A DNA stretch of 64,000 nt from Nocardioides marinisabuli (GTDB lineage Bacteria > Actinomycetota > Actinomycetes > Propionibacteriales > Nocardioidaceae), in the NCBI RefSeq assembly GCF_013466785.1, contig NZ_CP059163.1, positions 2,480,001 through 2,544,000 of the forward strand, read 5' to 3'. The position numbers were made by a program, and so were the translations under genes. Of this stretch, positions 51,769 through 59,647 are shown piece by piece. Below the pieces are notes generated by a model, which was given only the letters and a program-made list of their open reading frames with translations, had not been told where the DNA came from and searched no databases. How positions within the stretch are numbered: position 1 is the stretch's first letter; every line of letters starts with the position of its first letter.

Positions 51769-52961
51769 CCAGCAGCGACACGAGACCGGGCCGCACCCGC
51801 CTCGAGGCGCCGCTGCTGGTGCTGCTCGCCGACACCTTCACGATGGCGGTCGGCTTCTACATGCTGGTGCCGCTGCTGGCCTACCACCTGCTCAACAACC
51901 TGGCGCTCACCGTGGGCGTGGTCGGGGTGCTGGCCGCGATCCGCGGCGCCAGCCAGCAGGGGCTGATGCCCTGGTCGGGCCTGCTGGCCGACCGGCTGGG
52001 GCACCGGCGGGCGATCGCGACGGGCGTGCTGCTGCGCGCCACCGGCTTCGGGCTCTTCGCCGTCGTCACCACGGTGCCGGGGCTGGTCGTGGCCAGCGTC
52101 CTCGCCGGGCTCGGCGGCTCGCTGTTCCACCCCGCCAGCTACGCGGCGTACACGCTGCTCTCCGGCGAGCGCAACCGGGTGCAGGTCTACTCGCTGCGCG
52201 AGATCCTCAGCAACCTCGGGTTCGTCTGCGGGCCGCTGCTGGGCGGGCTGCTGGCCGGCTTCGACTTCCAGTGGGTCGCCGCGGCGTCGGCCGGGCTGTT
52301 CCTGGTCGCCTTCGTCATCACCCTGGTCGGGCTGCCCCGCGACATGCACGCCGAGGGCACCGCGCCCGACCCCGCCGGGCTGTTGCCGGTGCTGCGCGAC
52401 CGGCCGTTCCTGGGCTTCTGCGCGCTGGTGGCCGGCACCTGGGTGCTGGTCTCCCAGCTCTACCTCGCGGTGCCGGTGCTGGCCCGCGACGTGCTGCCGA
52501 GCTCGGTGGGCCTGGGTGCGGTCTACTCGCTGGCGGCGGTGGTGATGGTCGTGGTGATGCTGCCGATGACCCGTGCGGCCGACCGCTGGCTGGCGCCGCG
52601 GCAGTCGCTGGCCCTGGCCACGCTCGGGCTCGCCGCGGGCCTGGTGGTGATGGGGCTGTGGCAGAGCGCCGTCGGGCTGTCGGTCGGCGTCGTGGTCTTC
52701 ACCCTGGGCCAGGTGCTCTTCTCGCCGATCATGAACTCGGAGGTCTCGCGCTACGCCGACCCCTCCTCGGTCGCCTCCTACTTCGGCGTGCACGGCCTGG
52801 CGCTGGCGATCGGCGGTGTCGTGGGCAACCTCGGCGGCGGCTTCATGTACGGCCGCCTCGGCGGCACCGACGCCGCCGCGGTGCCGTGGCTGGTGCTCGG
52901 GGGCTGGGGCCTGGTGGTCTGCGCGCTGTTCCTGCGGCGCTCGCGCCCCGTGCCCGCCTGA
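51765..52961 (+). CDS. MFS transporter
   Basis: 398-aa major facilitator with about twelve hydrophobic segments. Motif A is 'GLLADRLGHRRAIATGV', a second half-motif lies at 'RAADRWLAPRQSLALATLG', and 'LSGERNRVQVYSLREILSNLGFVCGPLLGGLL' matches the motif C antiporter region. It resembles MdtH/TetA-type exporters. The ATGA overlap with the DUF624 gene ties it to the operon, where it might export a sugar acid or side product, but the substrate is not predictable. Confidence 0.88.
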   Translation: MTSSDTRPGRTRLEAPLLVLLADTFTMAVGFYMLVPLLAYHLLNNLALTVGVVGVLAAIRGASQQGLMPWSGLLADRLGHRRAIATGVLLRATGFGLFAVVTTVPGLVVASVLAGLGGSLFHPASYAAYTLLSGERNRVQVYSLREILSNLGFVCGPLLGGLLAGFDFQWVAAASAGLFLVAFVITLVGLPRDMHAEGTAPDPAGLLPVLRDRPFLGFCALVAGTWVLVSQLYLAVPVLARDVLPSSVGLGAVYSLAAVVMVVVMLPMTRAADRWLAPRQSLALATLGLAAGLVVMGLWQSAVGLSVGVVVFTLGQVLFSPIMNSEVSRYADPSSVASYFGVHGLALAIGGVVGNLGGGFMYGRLGGTDAAAVPWLVLGGWGLVVCALFLRRSRPVPA

Positions 52962-52988
52962 GGCCGGGCGCCTGCGATGCTGGCGCGC

Positions 52989-53762
52989 ATGACACGTCGA
53001 TCCGTCCTGGTCACCGGCGCCGCCGCCGGCATCGGCCGCGCCGTCGCCCGCCGCTTCGCCGCCGAGGGCTGGCTGGTCGGGGCGTACGACGTCGACGAGC
53101 CCGGCCTGGCCTCGCTCGCCGCCGAGCTGGGCGATGCCGTCGTGACCGGCCACCTCGACGTGCGCGACGCCGACCAGTGGCGCGCCGGTCTCGCGACGCT
53201 GACCGCGCACACCGGCGGGACCCTCGACGTGCTGGTCAACAACGCCGGCATCCTGGTGGCCGGGCGCTTCGCGGACGTCCCGCTCGAGGCCCAGCAGCGC
53301 GAGGTCGACGTCAACGTGACCGGCGTGGTCAACGGCTGCCACACCGCGCACCCCTACCTGGCAGCCACGCCGGGCGCGCACGTGGTCAACCTGGCCTCGG
53401 CCTCGGCGATCTACGGCCAGCCCGAGCTGGCGACGTACTCGGCGACCAAGTTCGCGGTGCGCGGGCTGACCGAGGCGCTCGACCTGGAGTGGGCCGCCGA
53501 CGACATCACCGTGCGCGCGCTGTGGCCGTTATTCGTGCAGACCGCGATGACGCAGGGCGTCGAGACCGCCTCGACCCGCTCGCTGGGCGTCCGGCTCACC
53601 GCCGACGACGTGGCCGCGGAGGTGCTCGCCGCGGTCCGCCCCGGTCGGCGGCTCAGCGCGCACCGCGCGGTCGGGCGGCAGGCGCAGCTGATGCTGGGCT
53701 CGGCCGGGGTGACGCCGAGCTGGCTGCTGCGGGCGGTCAACCGCCGCATCAACGCGGGCTGA
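52989..53762 (+). CDS. Short-chain dehydrogenase/reductase
   Basis: 257-aa SDR. 'VLVTGAAAGIGRAVARRFA', an Asp at the end of strand 2 ('GAYDVDEPGL', NAD preference), 'DVLVNNAGILV' and the catalytic Ser-Tyr-Lys set 'NLASASAIYGQPELATYSATKFAVRGLTEAL' are present. The extended C-terminus ('HRAVGRQAQLMLGSAGVTPSWLLRAVNRRI') is typical of SDRs near lipid or acyl metabolism. It lies 27 bases after the MFS gene, so co-transcription with the uronate operon is possible but not certain. Confidence 0.88.
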   Translation: MTRRSVLVTGAAAGIGRAVARRFAAEGWLVGAYDVDEPGLASLAAELGDAVVTGHLDVRDADQWRAGLATLTAHTGGTLDVLVNNAGILVAGRFADVPLEAQQREVDVNVTGVVNGCHTAHPYLAATPGAHVVNLASASAIYGQPELATYSATKFAVRGLTEALDLEWAADDITVRALWPLFVQTAMTQGVETASTRSLGVRLTADDVAAEVLAAVRPGRRLSAHRAVGRQAQLMLGSAGVTPSWLLRAVNRRINAG

Positions 53763-54258
53763 GCCGCGCGGCGCCGCGTCGGTGCAGCAGCCACCCGCCG
53801 ATCACCAGGAGCGCCCCGGCGGCCAGGAAGCCCAGGTCCCACGACAGCGGCGCGCCCAGGTCGTCGCGCACGTGGTGCACGCCCAGGAGCTGGTGGTTGA
53901 CCAGGCCCTCGACCAGGTTGAAGACGCCCCAGCCGGCGAGCACCAGCCCGAAGTGGAAGCTCCAGCTCGGCGCGAGGCGCCCCTGCTGCCAGGTGCGGAT
54001 CGCCAGCACCGAGGCGAGCAGCAGCAGCAACCAGGTGGCGACGTGGAAGAAGCCGTCGGCCAGCGTGTTGGCCTCCAGCCCCGCCAGGGTGGTGGTGGGG
54101 TAGTCGTCGACGTCGCTGACCATGTGGTGCCACTGCAGGATCTGGTGCAGCACGATGCCGTCCACGAAGCCGCCGAACCCGAGGCCGTAGACCAGGCCGA
54201 ACGACCTCGAGGGCAGGCCGGTCGAGGTGCCGCTCGCTGTGGTGGGTGCGTCGTCCAT
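53749..54258 (-). CDS. DUF2243 integral membrane protein
   Basis: 169-aa protein with four hydrophobic segments and the DUF2243 signature 'GFGGFVDGIVLHQILQWHHMVS' near residue 28, whose His/Asp residues look like a metal or heme site. 'TLADGFFHVATWLLLLLAS' and 'WGVFNLVEGLVNHQLLGVHHV' carry further conserved His. Function unknown; homologues are sometimes found near cytochrome or copper genes. The 3' end overlaps the SDR gene by 14 bases. Confidence 0.88.
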   Translation of the reverse strand: MDDAPTTASGTSTGLPSRSFGLVYGLGFGGFVDGIVLHQILQWHHMVSDVDDYPTTTLAGLEANTLADGFFHVATWLLLLLASVLAIRTWQQGRLAPSWSFHFGLVLAGWGVFNLVEGLVNHQLLGVHHVRDDLGAPLSWDLGFLAAGALLVIGGWLLHRRGAARLSPR

Positions 54259-54438
54259 GCTGGTCGGCTACCCGGCCCGCGCGGCGCGGAAACCACCCGT
54301 GGGAGCGGGGCGGGGACGGCTCCGGGTCGCTCGGGCCGCTCGGGATGAGGTGGCGCCACCGTCGGCGACGTAGGTTCGCGGTGACGTGCCGCACAGCCTT
54401 GGGAGGGGCCGGATGACGCTCGAGGACAGGACCACGCC

Positions 54439-55815
54439 GTGATCGGGCACCGCACCGAGCACCGGGTCGACCCGGTCGACGCGATCTGGCTCGGCATGGA
54501 CCGGCCGCAGAACCTGATGGTCATCGAGTGCCTGATGTTCCTCGACGGCCCGCTCGACCGCGAGCGCTTCGACCGGGTCGTGCGCACCCGCCTCCTCGAC
54601 GTCTACCCGGTCTTCTCCCGCCGGCCCGTGGCCGGCACCGGACGCCGGCGCCGCAGCAGGTGGCGCGACGTGCCCGACCTCGACCTCGACCAGCACGTGC
54701 GCGAGGTGCGGCTCCCGGCGCCCGGCGACGACGCCGCGCTGCAGGCCTACGTCAGCGGCTTCCTCGGCACCCCGCTGCGCCGCGACCGCCCGCTGTGGGA
54801 GATGCACCTGGTCGAGGGCCTCGACCGCGGCACCGCCCTCTACGTGCGCCTGCACCACGCGCTGGCCGACGGGATCGCGCTGACCCAGGTGCTGCTCTCG
54901 CTGACCGACGAGACCTCCGAGGGCGACCGCGACGGCACCCACGAGCCCGCGGCGCCGCACCGCGCGCTGGCCGACGTCGTGCAGGCCGCTCGCCGGGCCG
55001 CGCCCGAGGTGCCGGCGCTGCTGCGACCGGAGCGGGTGCGCCGCACCGTCCTGGAGGGCCTGCGCCTGGGCCTGAGCGGGGTGGCGGCGCTGCGCAAGCT
55101 GCTGGTGACCCGCAACCCCGACACCGGCCTGTCCGGCGACGCGGGGGAGCACAAGGTGGCGGTGTGGTCGGAGCCGATCGACCTCGGCGTCGTCAAGGAC
55201 ATCGCGCGGGGCTCGGGGGCCACGGTCAACGACGTGCTCGTCGCGGCGCTGGCCGGGTCGCTGGAGCAGTACCAGCTGGCCCACGACGGGCGCTCGGTCG
55301 ACATCCCCACGATGATCCCGGTCAACCTGCGCCCGATGCACCTGCCGCTGCCGCGCGAGCTCGGCAACCGCTTCGCGCTGGTGCTCCTGCTGCTGCCCTC
55401 GGGGCTGCTCACCGCCGCCGACCGGCTGGCCGAGACCAAGCGGCGGATGGACACGATCAAGCGCTCCCCGGAGCCGGTCATCACGTTCGCGCTCATCCAG
55501 GGCATCGGCCGGCTGGGCGCCCGGCTGAGCCGGATGCTGGTGACCTTCTTCGCCGGCAAGGCCACCGGGGTCACCACCAACGTGCCGGGCCCGCGCGAGG
55601 CGCGCTACTTCGCAGGCACCCGGATCAGCGGGCTGCTGGGCTGGGTGCCCGGGTCGGGCGACCAGACGCTCGGGACCTGCATCTTCACCTACGCCGGCAC
55701 CGTGCGGGTCGGCTTCAAGGCCGACACCCGCGTCATCCCCGACCCCGAGAAGATCCTCGAGGCCTTCCACACCGAGCTCGACGACCTGGCCCGGACGGTC
55801 GCCGCCACCGGCTGA
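54439..55815 (+). CDS. Wax ester synthase / diacylglycerol acyltransferase (WS/DGAT)
   Basis: 458-aa acyltransferase making triacylglycerol or wax esters from acyl-CoA. The catalytic motif HHxxxDG is intact ('VRLHHALADGIALTQ', near residue 138). 'RRDRPLWEMHLVEGL', 'ATVNDVLVAALAGSLEQY', 'IPTMIPVNLRP', 'ELGNRFALVLLLLPSG' and 'GVTTNVPGPREARYFAGTRI' are the usual blocks. The length fits. With phaC 18 kb away this organism seems to store both polyester and neutral lipid. GTG 54439 is the only good start. Confidence 0.92.
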   Translation: MIGHRTEHRVDPVDAIWLGMDRPQNLMVIECLMFLDGPLDRERFDRVVRTRLLDVYPVFSRRPVAGTGRRRRSRWRDVPDLDLDQHVREVRLPAPGDDAALQAYVSGFLGTPLRRDRPLWEMHLVEGLDRGTALYVRLHHALADGIALTQVLLSLTDETSEGDRDGTHEPAAPHRALADVVQAARRAAPEVPALLRPERVRRTVLEGLRLGLSGVAALRKLLVTRNPDTGLSGDAGEHKVAVWSEPIDLGVVKDIARGSGATVNDVLVAALAGSLEQYQLAHDGRSVDIPTMIPVNLRPMHLPLPRELGNRFALVLLLLPSGLLTAADRLAETKRRMDTIKRSPEPVITFALIQGIGRLGARLSRMLVTFFAGKATGVTTNVPGPREARYFAGTRISGLLGWVPGSGDQTLGTCIFTYAGTVRVGFKADTRVIPDPEKILEAFHTELDDLARTVAATG

Positions 55816-55828
55816 GCCGGGCTCAGCC
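55810..55828. terminator. Short hairpin containing both convergent stop codons
   Basis: GGCTGAGC (55810-55817) and GCTCAGCC (55821-55828) pair perfectly around a 3-base loop. Each arm contains the stop codon of one of the two convergent genes. The stem is short, so termination strength is uncertain. Confidence 0.4.
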
Positions 55829-56530
55829 CTCGGCCAGCCGGGCGAGCATCTCGGCCTGCGGCACCACCGGCCGCACGTCGCCGCGCGAGCCGACCCAACC
55901 CACGTCGGGCTCCAGGCGGCGTACGACGCGCGCGGGGTTGCCGGCCACCACCGCGTGGTCCTCGACCTCGCCGCGGACCACCGACCCGGCGGCCACCACG
56001 ACGTTGCGCCCCAGCCGGGCGCCCGGCATCACCATCGCGCCGTGGCCCAGCCACGAGCCGGCGCCGACGACGACCGGGTCGTGGGCGCCGAACTGCTTGC
56101 CGACCGGCATCGTGGGGTCCTGGTAGCCGTGGCTGGTGTCGGTGATGAAGACGCCCTGGCCGCAGAACACCCCGTCGCCGATCTCGATCGACTCGTGGGC
56201 GGTGAAGGAGCTGCGGGCGCCGATGGCGCACCGGTCGCCGATCACCAGCCCGCGGGGCGGGGCGGTGGGGTCGCCGGCGCCGTACCCGACCGAGAGCGTC
56301 ACCGAGCGCCCGATGAGGGTGTCCTCGCCGATGTGGATCGAGGCGGGGTTGAGGATGGTGGCGGGCGCGAACCCGATGCTGCTGCCGCGCCCCAGGCTGC
56401 CGAACGCGGCGGCCGAGGGGGAGCCGGGCACGATCTCGCCGAGGCCGTCGACGTAGCGCCACGCGGCGTGCAGGCCCCGGTGGAGGCCCCGGTGGAGGCC
56501 TCGGTGGAGGAGCGCGCTGAGAGGGGTCAC
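55823..56530 (-). CDS. Left-handed beta-helix (hexapeptide) acyltransferase
   Basis: 235-aa protein whose core is hexapeptide repeats ('ILNPASIHIGEDTLIGRSVTLSVG', 'LVIGDRCAIGARSSFTAHESIEIGDGVFCGQGVFITDTSHGYQ', 'VVVGAGSWLGHGAMVMPGARLGRNVVVAAGSVVRGEVEDHAVVAGNPARVVRRL'). 'ITDTSHGY' and 'VVAGNPARVVR' are typical of O-acetyltransferases acting on sugars or cell-wall glycans. The N-terminus is odd: a tandem 'HRGL' repeat coded by three 12-bp DNA units, so the true start may lie after it. The substrate is unknown. Confidence 0.88.
   Translation of the reverse strand: MTPLSALLHRGLHRGLHRGLHAAWRYVDGLGEIVPGSPSAAAFGSLGRGSSIGFAPATILNPASIHIGEDTLIGRSVTLSVGYGAGDPTAPPRGLVIGDRCAIGARSSFTAHESIEIGDGVFCGQGVFITDTSHGYQDPTMPVGKQFGAHDPVVVGAGSWLGHGAMVMPGARLGRNVVVAAGSVVRGEVEDHAVVAGNPARVVRRLEPDVGWVGSRGDVRPVVPQAEMLARLAEG
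56473..56508. repeat. Three 12-bp tandem repeats inside the acyltransferase N-terminus
   Basis: GGCCCCGGTGGA occurs twice and GGCCTCGGTGGA once, in frame, coding (on the minus strand) for repeated His-Arg-Gly-Leu. The length is a multiple of three, so copy-number change would alter the protein without a frameshift. Confidence 0.8.
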
Positions 56531-56570
56531 GGCGGCGACTGTAGTGGGCGCGGGCGTCGGCCGGGGCGCC

Positions 56571-56576
56571 TACGCT
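56571..56576 (+). promoter_or_regulatory. -10 element TACGCT of a leaderless promoter
   Basis: TACGCT ends 7 bases before ATG 56584, with no Shine-Dalgarno sequence. Confidence 0.45.
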
Positions 56577-56583
56577 GCCAGGC

Positions 56584-57729
56584 ATGGGCACGGATCGAGG
56601 TAGCAGCGGCCCGCGCGTGCTGAGCGCCCAGCAGGCGCGCCGGGTGGCGGTGCGCGCCCAGCTGCTCGACGCGCCGGCCCGGCGTCGCGGCCTCGACGTG
56701 CTCGAGGTGGTGCGGGCGCTGACGATGGTGCAGGTCGACCTGACCACGCGGGTGGCGCCGAGCGCCGAGCTGGTGCTGTGGAGCCGGCTCGGCGGGGGCC
56801 TCGACCGCGGCGAGCTGGCCGACCGCTGCGAGGAGCAGCGGCTGGTCGAGATCTCGATGCGCCTGGTGCACCACGCCGACGTCGCGCTGCACCGCGCCGA
56901 GATGGCGGTGTGGCCCGACCCCGACCTGCACGACGCCTACGAGCACCAGGCCTGGGAGTGGGTGCTCGACAACGGCGGCTGCCGCGCCGACGTGCTCGAG
57001 CGGCTGCGCGCCGACGGGCCGCTGCCGGCCACCGCGCTGCCCGACACCTGCGTGCGCCCGTGGGGCTCCTCGGGGTGGAGCAACGGCAAGAACGTCGCCA
57101 AGCTGCTGCAGGTGCTCGCGGCGCGCGGCGAGGTCGCGGTCGCCGGGCGCGAGGGCTGCGCTCCGCTGTGGGACCTCGCCGAGCGGGTGTACGCCGACGA
57201 CGAGCTGCCGCCGGTCCACGACGCGCTGCACGAGCGCGCCGTACGCCGCCTGCGGGCGCTTGGCCTGGCCCGGGAGCGCTCGGCGAAGGTGCCGGGCCCC
57301 GACCCCGACCACGTCGGCGCGGTGGGGGAGGCGGTGGTGGTCGAGGGCCTGCGCGGGCAGTGGCGTGCCGACCCCGACCAGCTCGCCGCCCTCGACGAGC
57401 CCTTCGAGGGCCGGGTGGCGCTGCTCTCGCCGCTCGACCGGCTGGTCTTCGACCGGAAGCGGATGGCCGAGCTCCTCGACTTCGACTACCAGCTCGAGAT
57501 GTACAAGCCGGCCGCGAAGCGGCGCTGGGGCTACTACGCGCTGCCGGTGCTGGTCGGCGACCGGCTGCTCGGCAAGGTCGACGCCACCGCCGACCGGCGC
57601 GCCGGGGCGCTGGTGGTGCACGCCGTGCACGAGGACGAGCCCTTCGACGCCGCCACCCGCGAGGCGGTGCGCGCCGAGGTCGAGGACCTCGCCGGGTGGC
57701 TCGGCCTGGAGCCGGTGCTGCCCAGTTGA
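56584..57729 (+). CDS. YcaQ/AlkZ-like DNA glycosylase (winged-helix HTH_42 family)
   Basis: 381-aa protein of the family that unhooks DNA interstrand crosslinks or removes bulky alkyl bases. 'LSAQQARRVAVRAQLL' starts the fold. 'VVRALTMVQVDLTTRVAPSAELVLWSRL' contains the Q-x-D active-site motif (QVD), the YcaQ form rather than the QxQ of antibiotic-resistance members. 'GLRGQWRADPDQL', 'ALLSPLDRLVFDRKRMAELLDFDYQLEMYKPAAKRRWGYYALPVLVGDRLLGKVDATADR' is the typical C-terminal part. Housekeeping repair is likelier than self-resistance, since no biosynthetic cluster is nearby. Confidence 0.88.
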   Translation: MGTDRGSSGPRVLSAQQARRVAVRAQLLDAPARRRGLDVLEVVRALTMVQVDLTTRVAPSAELVLWSRLGGGLDRGELADRCEEQRLVEISMRLVHHADVALHRAEMAVWPDPDLHDAYEHQAWEWVLDNGGCRADVLERLRADGPLPATALPDTCVRPWGSSGWSNGKNVAKLLQVLAARGEVAVAGREGCAPLWDLAERVYADDELPPVHDALHERAVRRLRALGLARERSAKVPGPDPDHVGAVGEAVVVEGLRGQWRADPDQLAALDEPFEGRVALLSPLDRLVFDRKRMAELLDFDYQLEMYKPAAKRRWGYYALPVLVGDRLLGKVDATADRRAGALVVHAVHEDEPFDAATREAVRAEVEDLAGWLGLEPVLPS

Positions 57730-57838
57730 GGCGGCGGATCGAGGGGAGCCCACCCCTCCGCGCGCGTGGACGGGGCCCCGATCGGGTATGCAGGGTGGGC
57801 GAGCAACGGCCCCGCCAGGGGCGCCGAAGGGGGAACGG

Positions 57839-59347
57839 ATGGCACCGGAGCTGATCGCGGGGCGCTACCGCGTCGAGCGCGAGCTGGGGCGCGGCGGGAT
57901 GGGCGCGGTCTGGCTGTGCCGTGACGAGCTGCTGGGCCGCGAGGTCGCGGTCAAGGAGATCGGGGCGCTGCCCGGCGAGGCGGCCGACCTGGCCCGGGCG
58001 CTGCGCGAGGCCCGCCGCTCGGCGGCGCTGCAGCACCCCAACGTGGTCTCGGTCTTCGACGCCGTCGAGGAGGGCGACCACACCTGGCTGGTCATGGAGT
58101 ACGTGCCCTCGCGCACGCTGTCGCAGCTGGTGCGCGAGGAAGGGCCGCTCGCACCGCGCCGGGTGGCCGCGATCGGGGCGCAGGTCGCCGACGGGCTCGC
58201 GCTGGCCCACGAGAGCGGCACCGTGCACCGCGACGTCAAGCCCGGCAACATCCTGGTCAAGGAAGGCGACCACGCGAAGATCTCCGACTTCGGGATCGCC
58301 CGCAGCGACACCCTCGACGAGCACCGCACCCAGACCGGGCTGATGACCGGCACGCCCGCCTACTTCTCGCCCGAGCTGGCCCGCGGCGCCGACTCCTCGC
58401 CCGCCTCCGACGTGTGGGCGCTGGGCGCCACCCTCTACTCCGCGGTCGAGGGCCGCCCGCCCTTCGCGACCCGCGAGAACGCCATCGCCACCCTGCACGC
58501 CATCGCCCACGAGCAGCCCGAGCCGCCCCGCCGGGCCGGTGCGCTCGCCGGGCTGCTGGGCCACATGCTCGAGCCCGACCCCCAGGCCCGCTGGTCGATG
58601 GCCCAGGTGGCGCGCGAGCTGCGCGCCGTCGCCGACGGCGGGGCGGGCGTCGAGGACACCCGCGTCGACGAGACCGGCGCCGCCACCCAGCTGTTCCCCG
58701 CGCCCGCTCCGCAGCCGGAGCCACAGCCGGAGCCGGAGCCGGAACCACGACCGACGCCCGTGGCCGCGGCCGCACCCGCCGCGCCCGCCCCGCAGGAGCG
58801 GCGTACGCGCCGGGCGGGGTGGGTGGTCGCGGCCGTCGTGCTGCTGCTGCTGCTCGCGGTCGGCGGGCTGGTGTGGGTCGCCACCTCCGGCGACGACGAG
58901 GGCGACGCCCCCTCGGCGGGGGAGAGCACGTCGGCGCCGTCGGGGTCGTCCGAGCCCACCGACGAGCCGACCGAGGACCCGACCGATGAGACCACCGGCC
59001 CCACGTCCGAGCCCAGCGGGTCGAGCGAGCCGCCGGCCGCGACCCAGGGGGTGCGCGGTCAGGAGGCCGTGGCGCTGCTGGAGGACTACTACGCGGCGCT
59101 GCCCGGCGACCGCGACGCGGGCTGGGCCACCCTGTCACCCGACCTGCAGGACCAGATCGGGCGCGAGAGCTACGACGGGTTCTGGTCGACCATCTCCACC
59201 GTCGAGATCATCGCCATCCAGGACGTCGGCGGCGGCTCCGTCGACGTGACCCTCACCTACGACGGCGGCTCGCGCGAGACCCGGCGGCTGCAGGTGGCCG
59301 AGGTCGACGGGGAGCCGAGAATCGTCGCCGACCGCGTGGTCGGCTGA
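57839..59347 (+). CDS. Membrane Ser/Thr protein kinase (PknB type) with extracytoplasmic domain
   Basis: 502-aa Hanks-type kinase. The Gly loop 'LGRGGMGAV' spans residues 16-24 and the catalytic Lys is about residue 39. 'HRDVKPGNILV' is the catalytic loop, 'ISDFGIAR' the DFG, and 'TGTPAYFSPELARG' the activation segment end. A Pro/Glu repeat linker ('QPEPQPEPEPEPRP') leads to one transmembrane helix (about 322-342, WVVAAVVLLLLLAVGGLVWVA). A Ser/Thr/Glu-rich spacer follows, then a ~90-residue outer domain ('QEAVALLEDYYAALPGDRDAGWATLSPDLQDQIG...') resembling NTF2-like/DUF4878 sensors, not PASTA. GGGGGA precedes ATG 57839; an in-frame ATG at 57788 is possible. Confidence 0.92.
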   Translation: MAPELIAGRYRVERELGRGGMGAVWLCRDELLGREVAVKEIGALPGEAADLARALREARRSAALQHPNVVSVFDAVEEGDHTWLVMEYVPSRTLSQLVREEGPLAPRRVAAIGAQVADGLALAHESGTVHRDVKPGNILVKEGDHAKISDFGIARSDTLDEHRTQTGLMTGTPAYFSPELARGADSSPASDVWALGATLYSAVEGRPPFATRENAIATLHAIAHEQPEPPRRAGALAGLLGHMLEPDPQARWSMAQVARELRAVADGGAGVEDTRVDETGAATQLFPAPAPQPEPQPEPEPEPRPTPVAAAAPAAPAPQERRTRRAGWVVAAVVLLLLLAVGGLVWVATSGDDEGDAPSAGESTSAPSGSSEPTDEPTEDPTDETTGPTSEPSGSSEPPAATQGVRGQEAVALLEDYYAALPGDRDAGWATLSPDLQDQIGRESYDGFWSTISTVEIIAIQDVGGGSVDVTLTYDGGSRETRRLQVAEVDGEPRIVADRVVG

Positions 59348-59457
59348 GCCGGCCACCACCAAGGGGTGAGGTGGCATGACCCGGCGCGGCGCTGGGTAGG
59401 GGAGTGGGGTCCACGCAAGATCAGTCGGCGCAGCGCGCCGGCGAGGAGGGAGACACC

Positions 59458-59631
59458 ATGATCGGCAGCATCGTGAGCAGGTTCCTGGGCAAGGGCGGCG
59501 GTCGTCGTCCGGCCGGCGGCGGCATGGGCGGTGGCATGGGCGCGGGCGCCGGCCGCGCCGGTGGCTCGAGCAGCGACGCGGCGATCGGTCGCGGCGTGAA
59601 GGGCCTGCTCGGCAGGTTCATGCGACGCTGA
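59458..59631 (+). CDS. 57-aa Gly/Arg-rich small protein
   Basis: ATG 59458 follows a very good ribosome site (GAGGAGGGA) and codes for a short protein. An amphipathic N-terminus 'MIGSIVSRFLGKGGG' is followed by a Gly/Met-rich middle ('GGGMGGGMGAGAG') and a basic amphipathic C-terminal helix ('GRGVKGLLGRFMRR'). It looks like a membrane-associating or nucleic-acid-associating peptide and superficially like antimicrobial peptides, but no processing or immunity genes are near. I do not recognise it. The strong ribosome site supports that it is translated. Confidence 0.65.
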   Translation: MIGSIVSRFLGKGGGRRPAGGGMGGGMGAGAGRAGGSSSDAAIGRGVKGLLGRFMRR

Positions 59632-59647
59632 GGCACCCGCACCGACG

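Noticed and set aside
59458..59631. Bacteriocin or lasso/lanthipeptide precursor
   Set aside because: It is Gly-rich and short but has no leader cleavage motif, no Cys/Ser/Thr-rich core and no modification, protease or immunity genes nearby.
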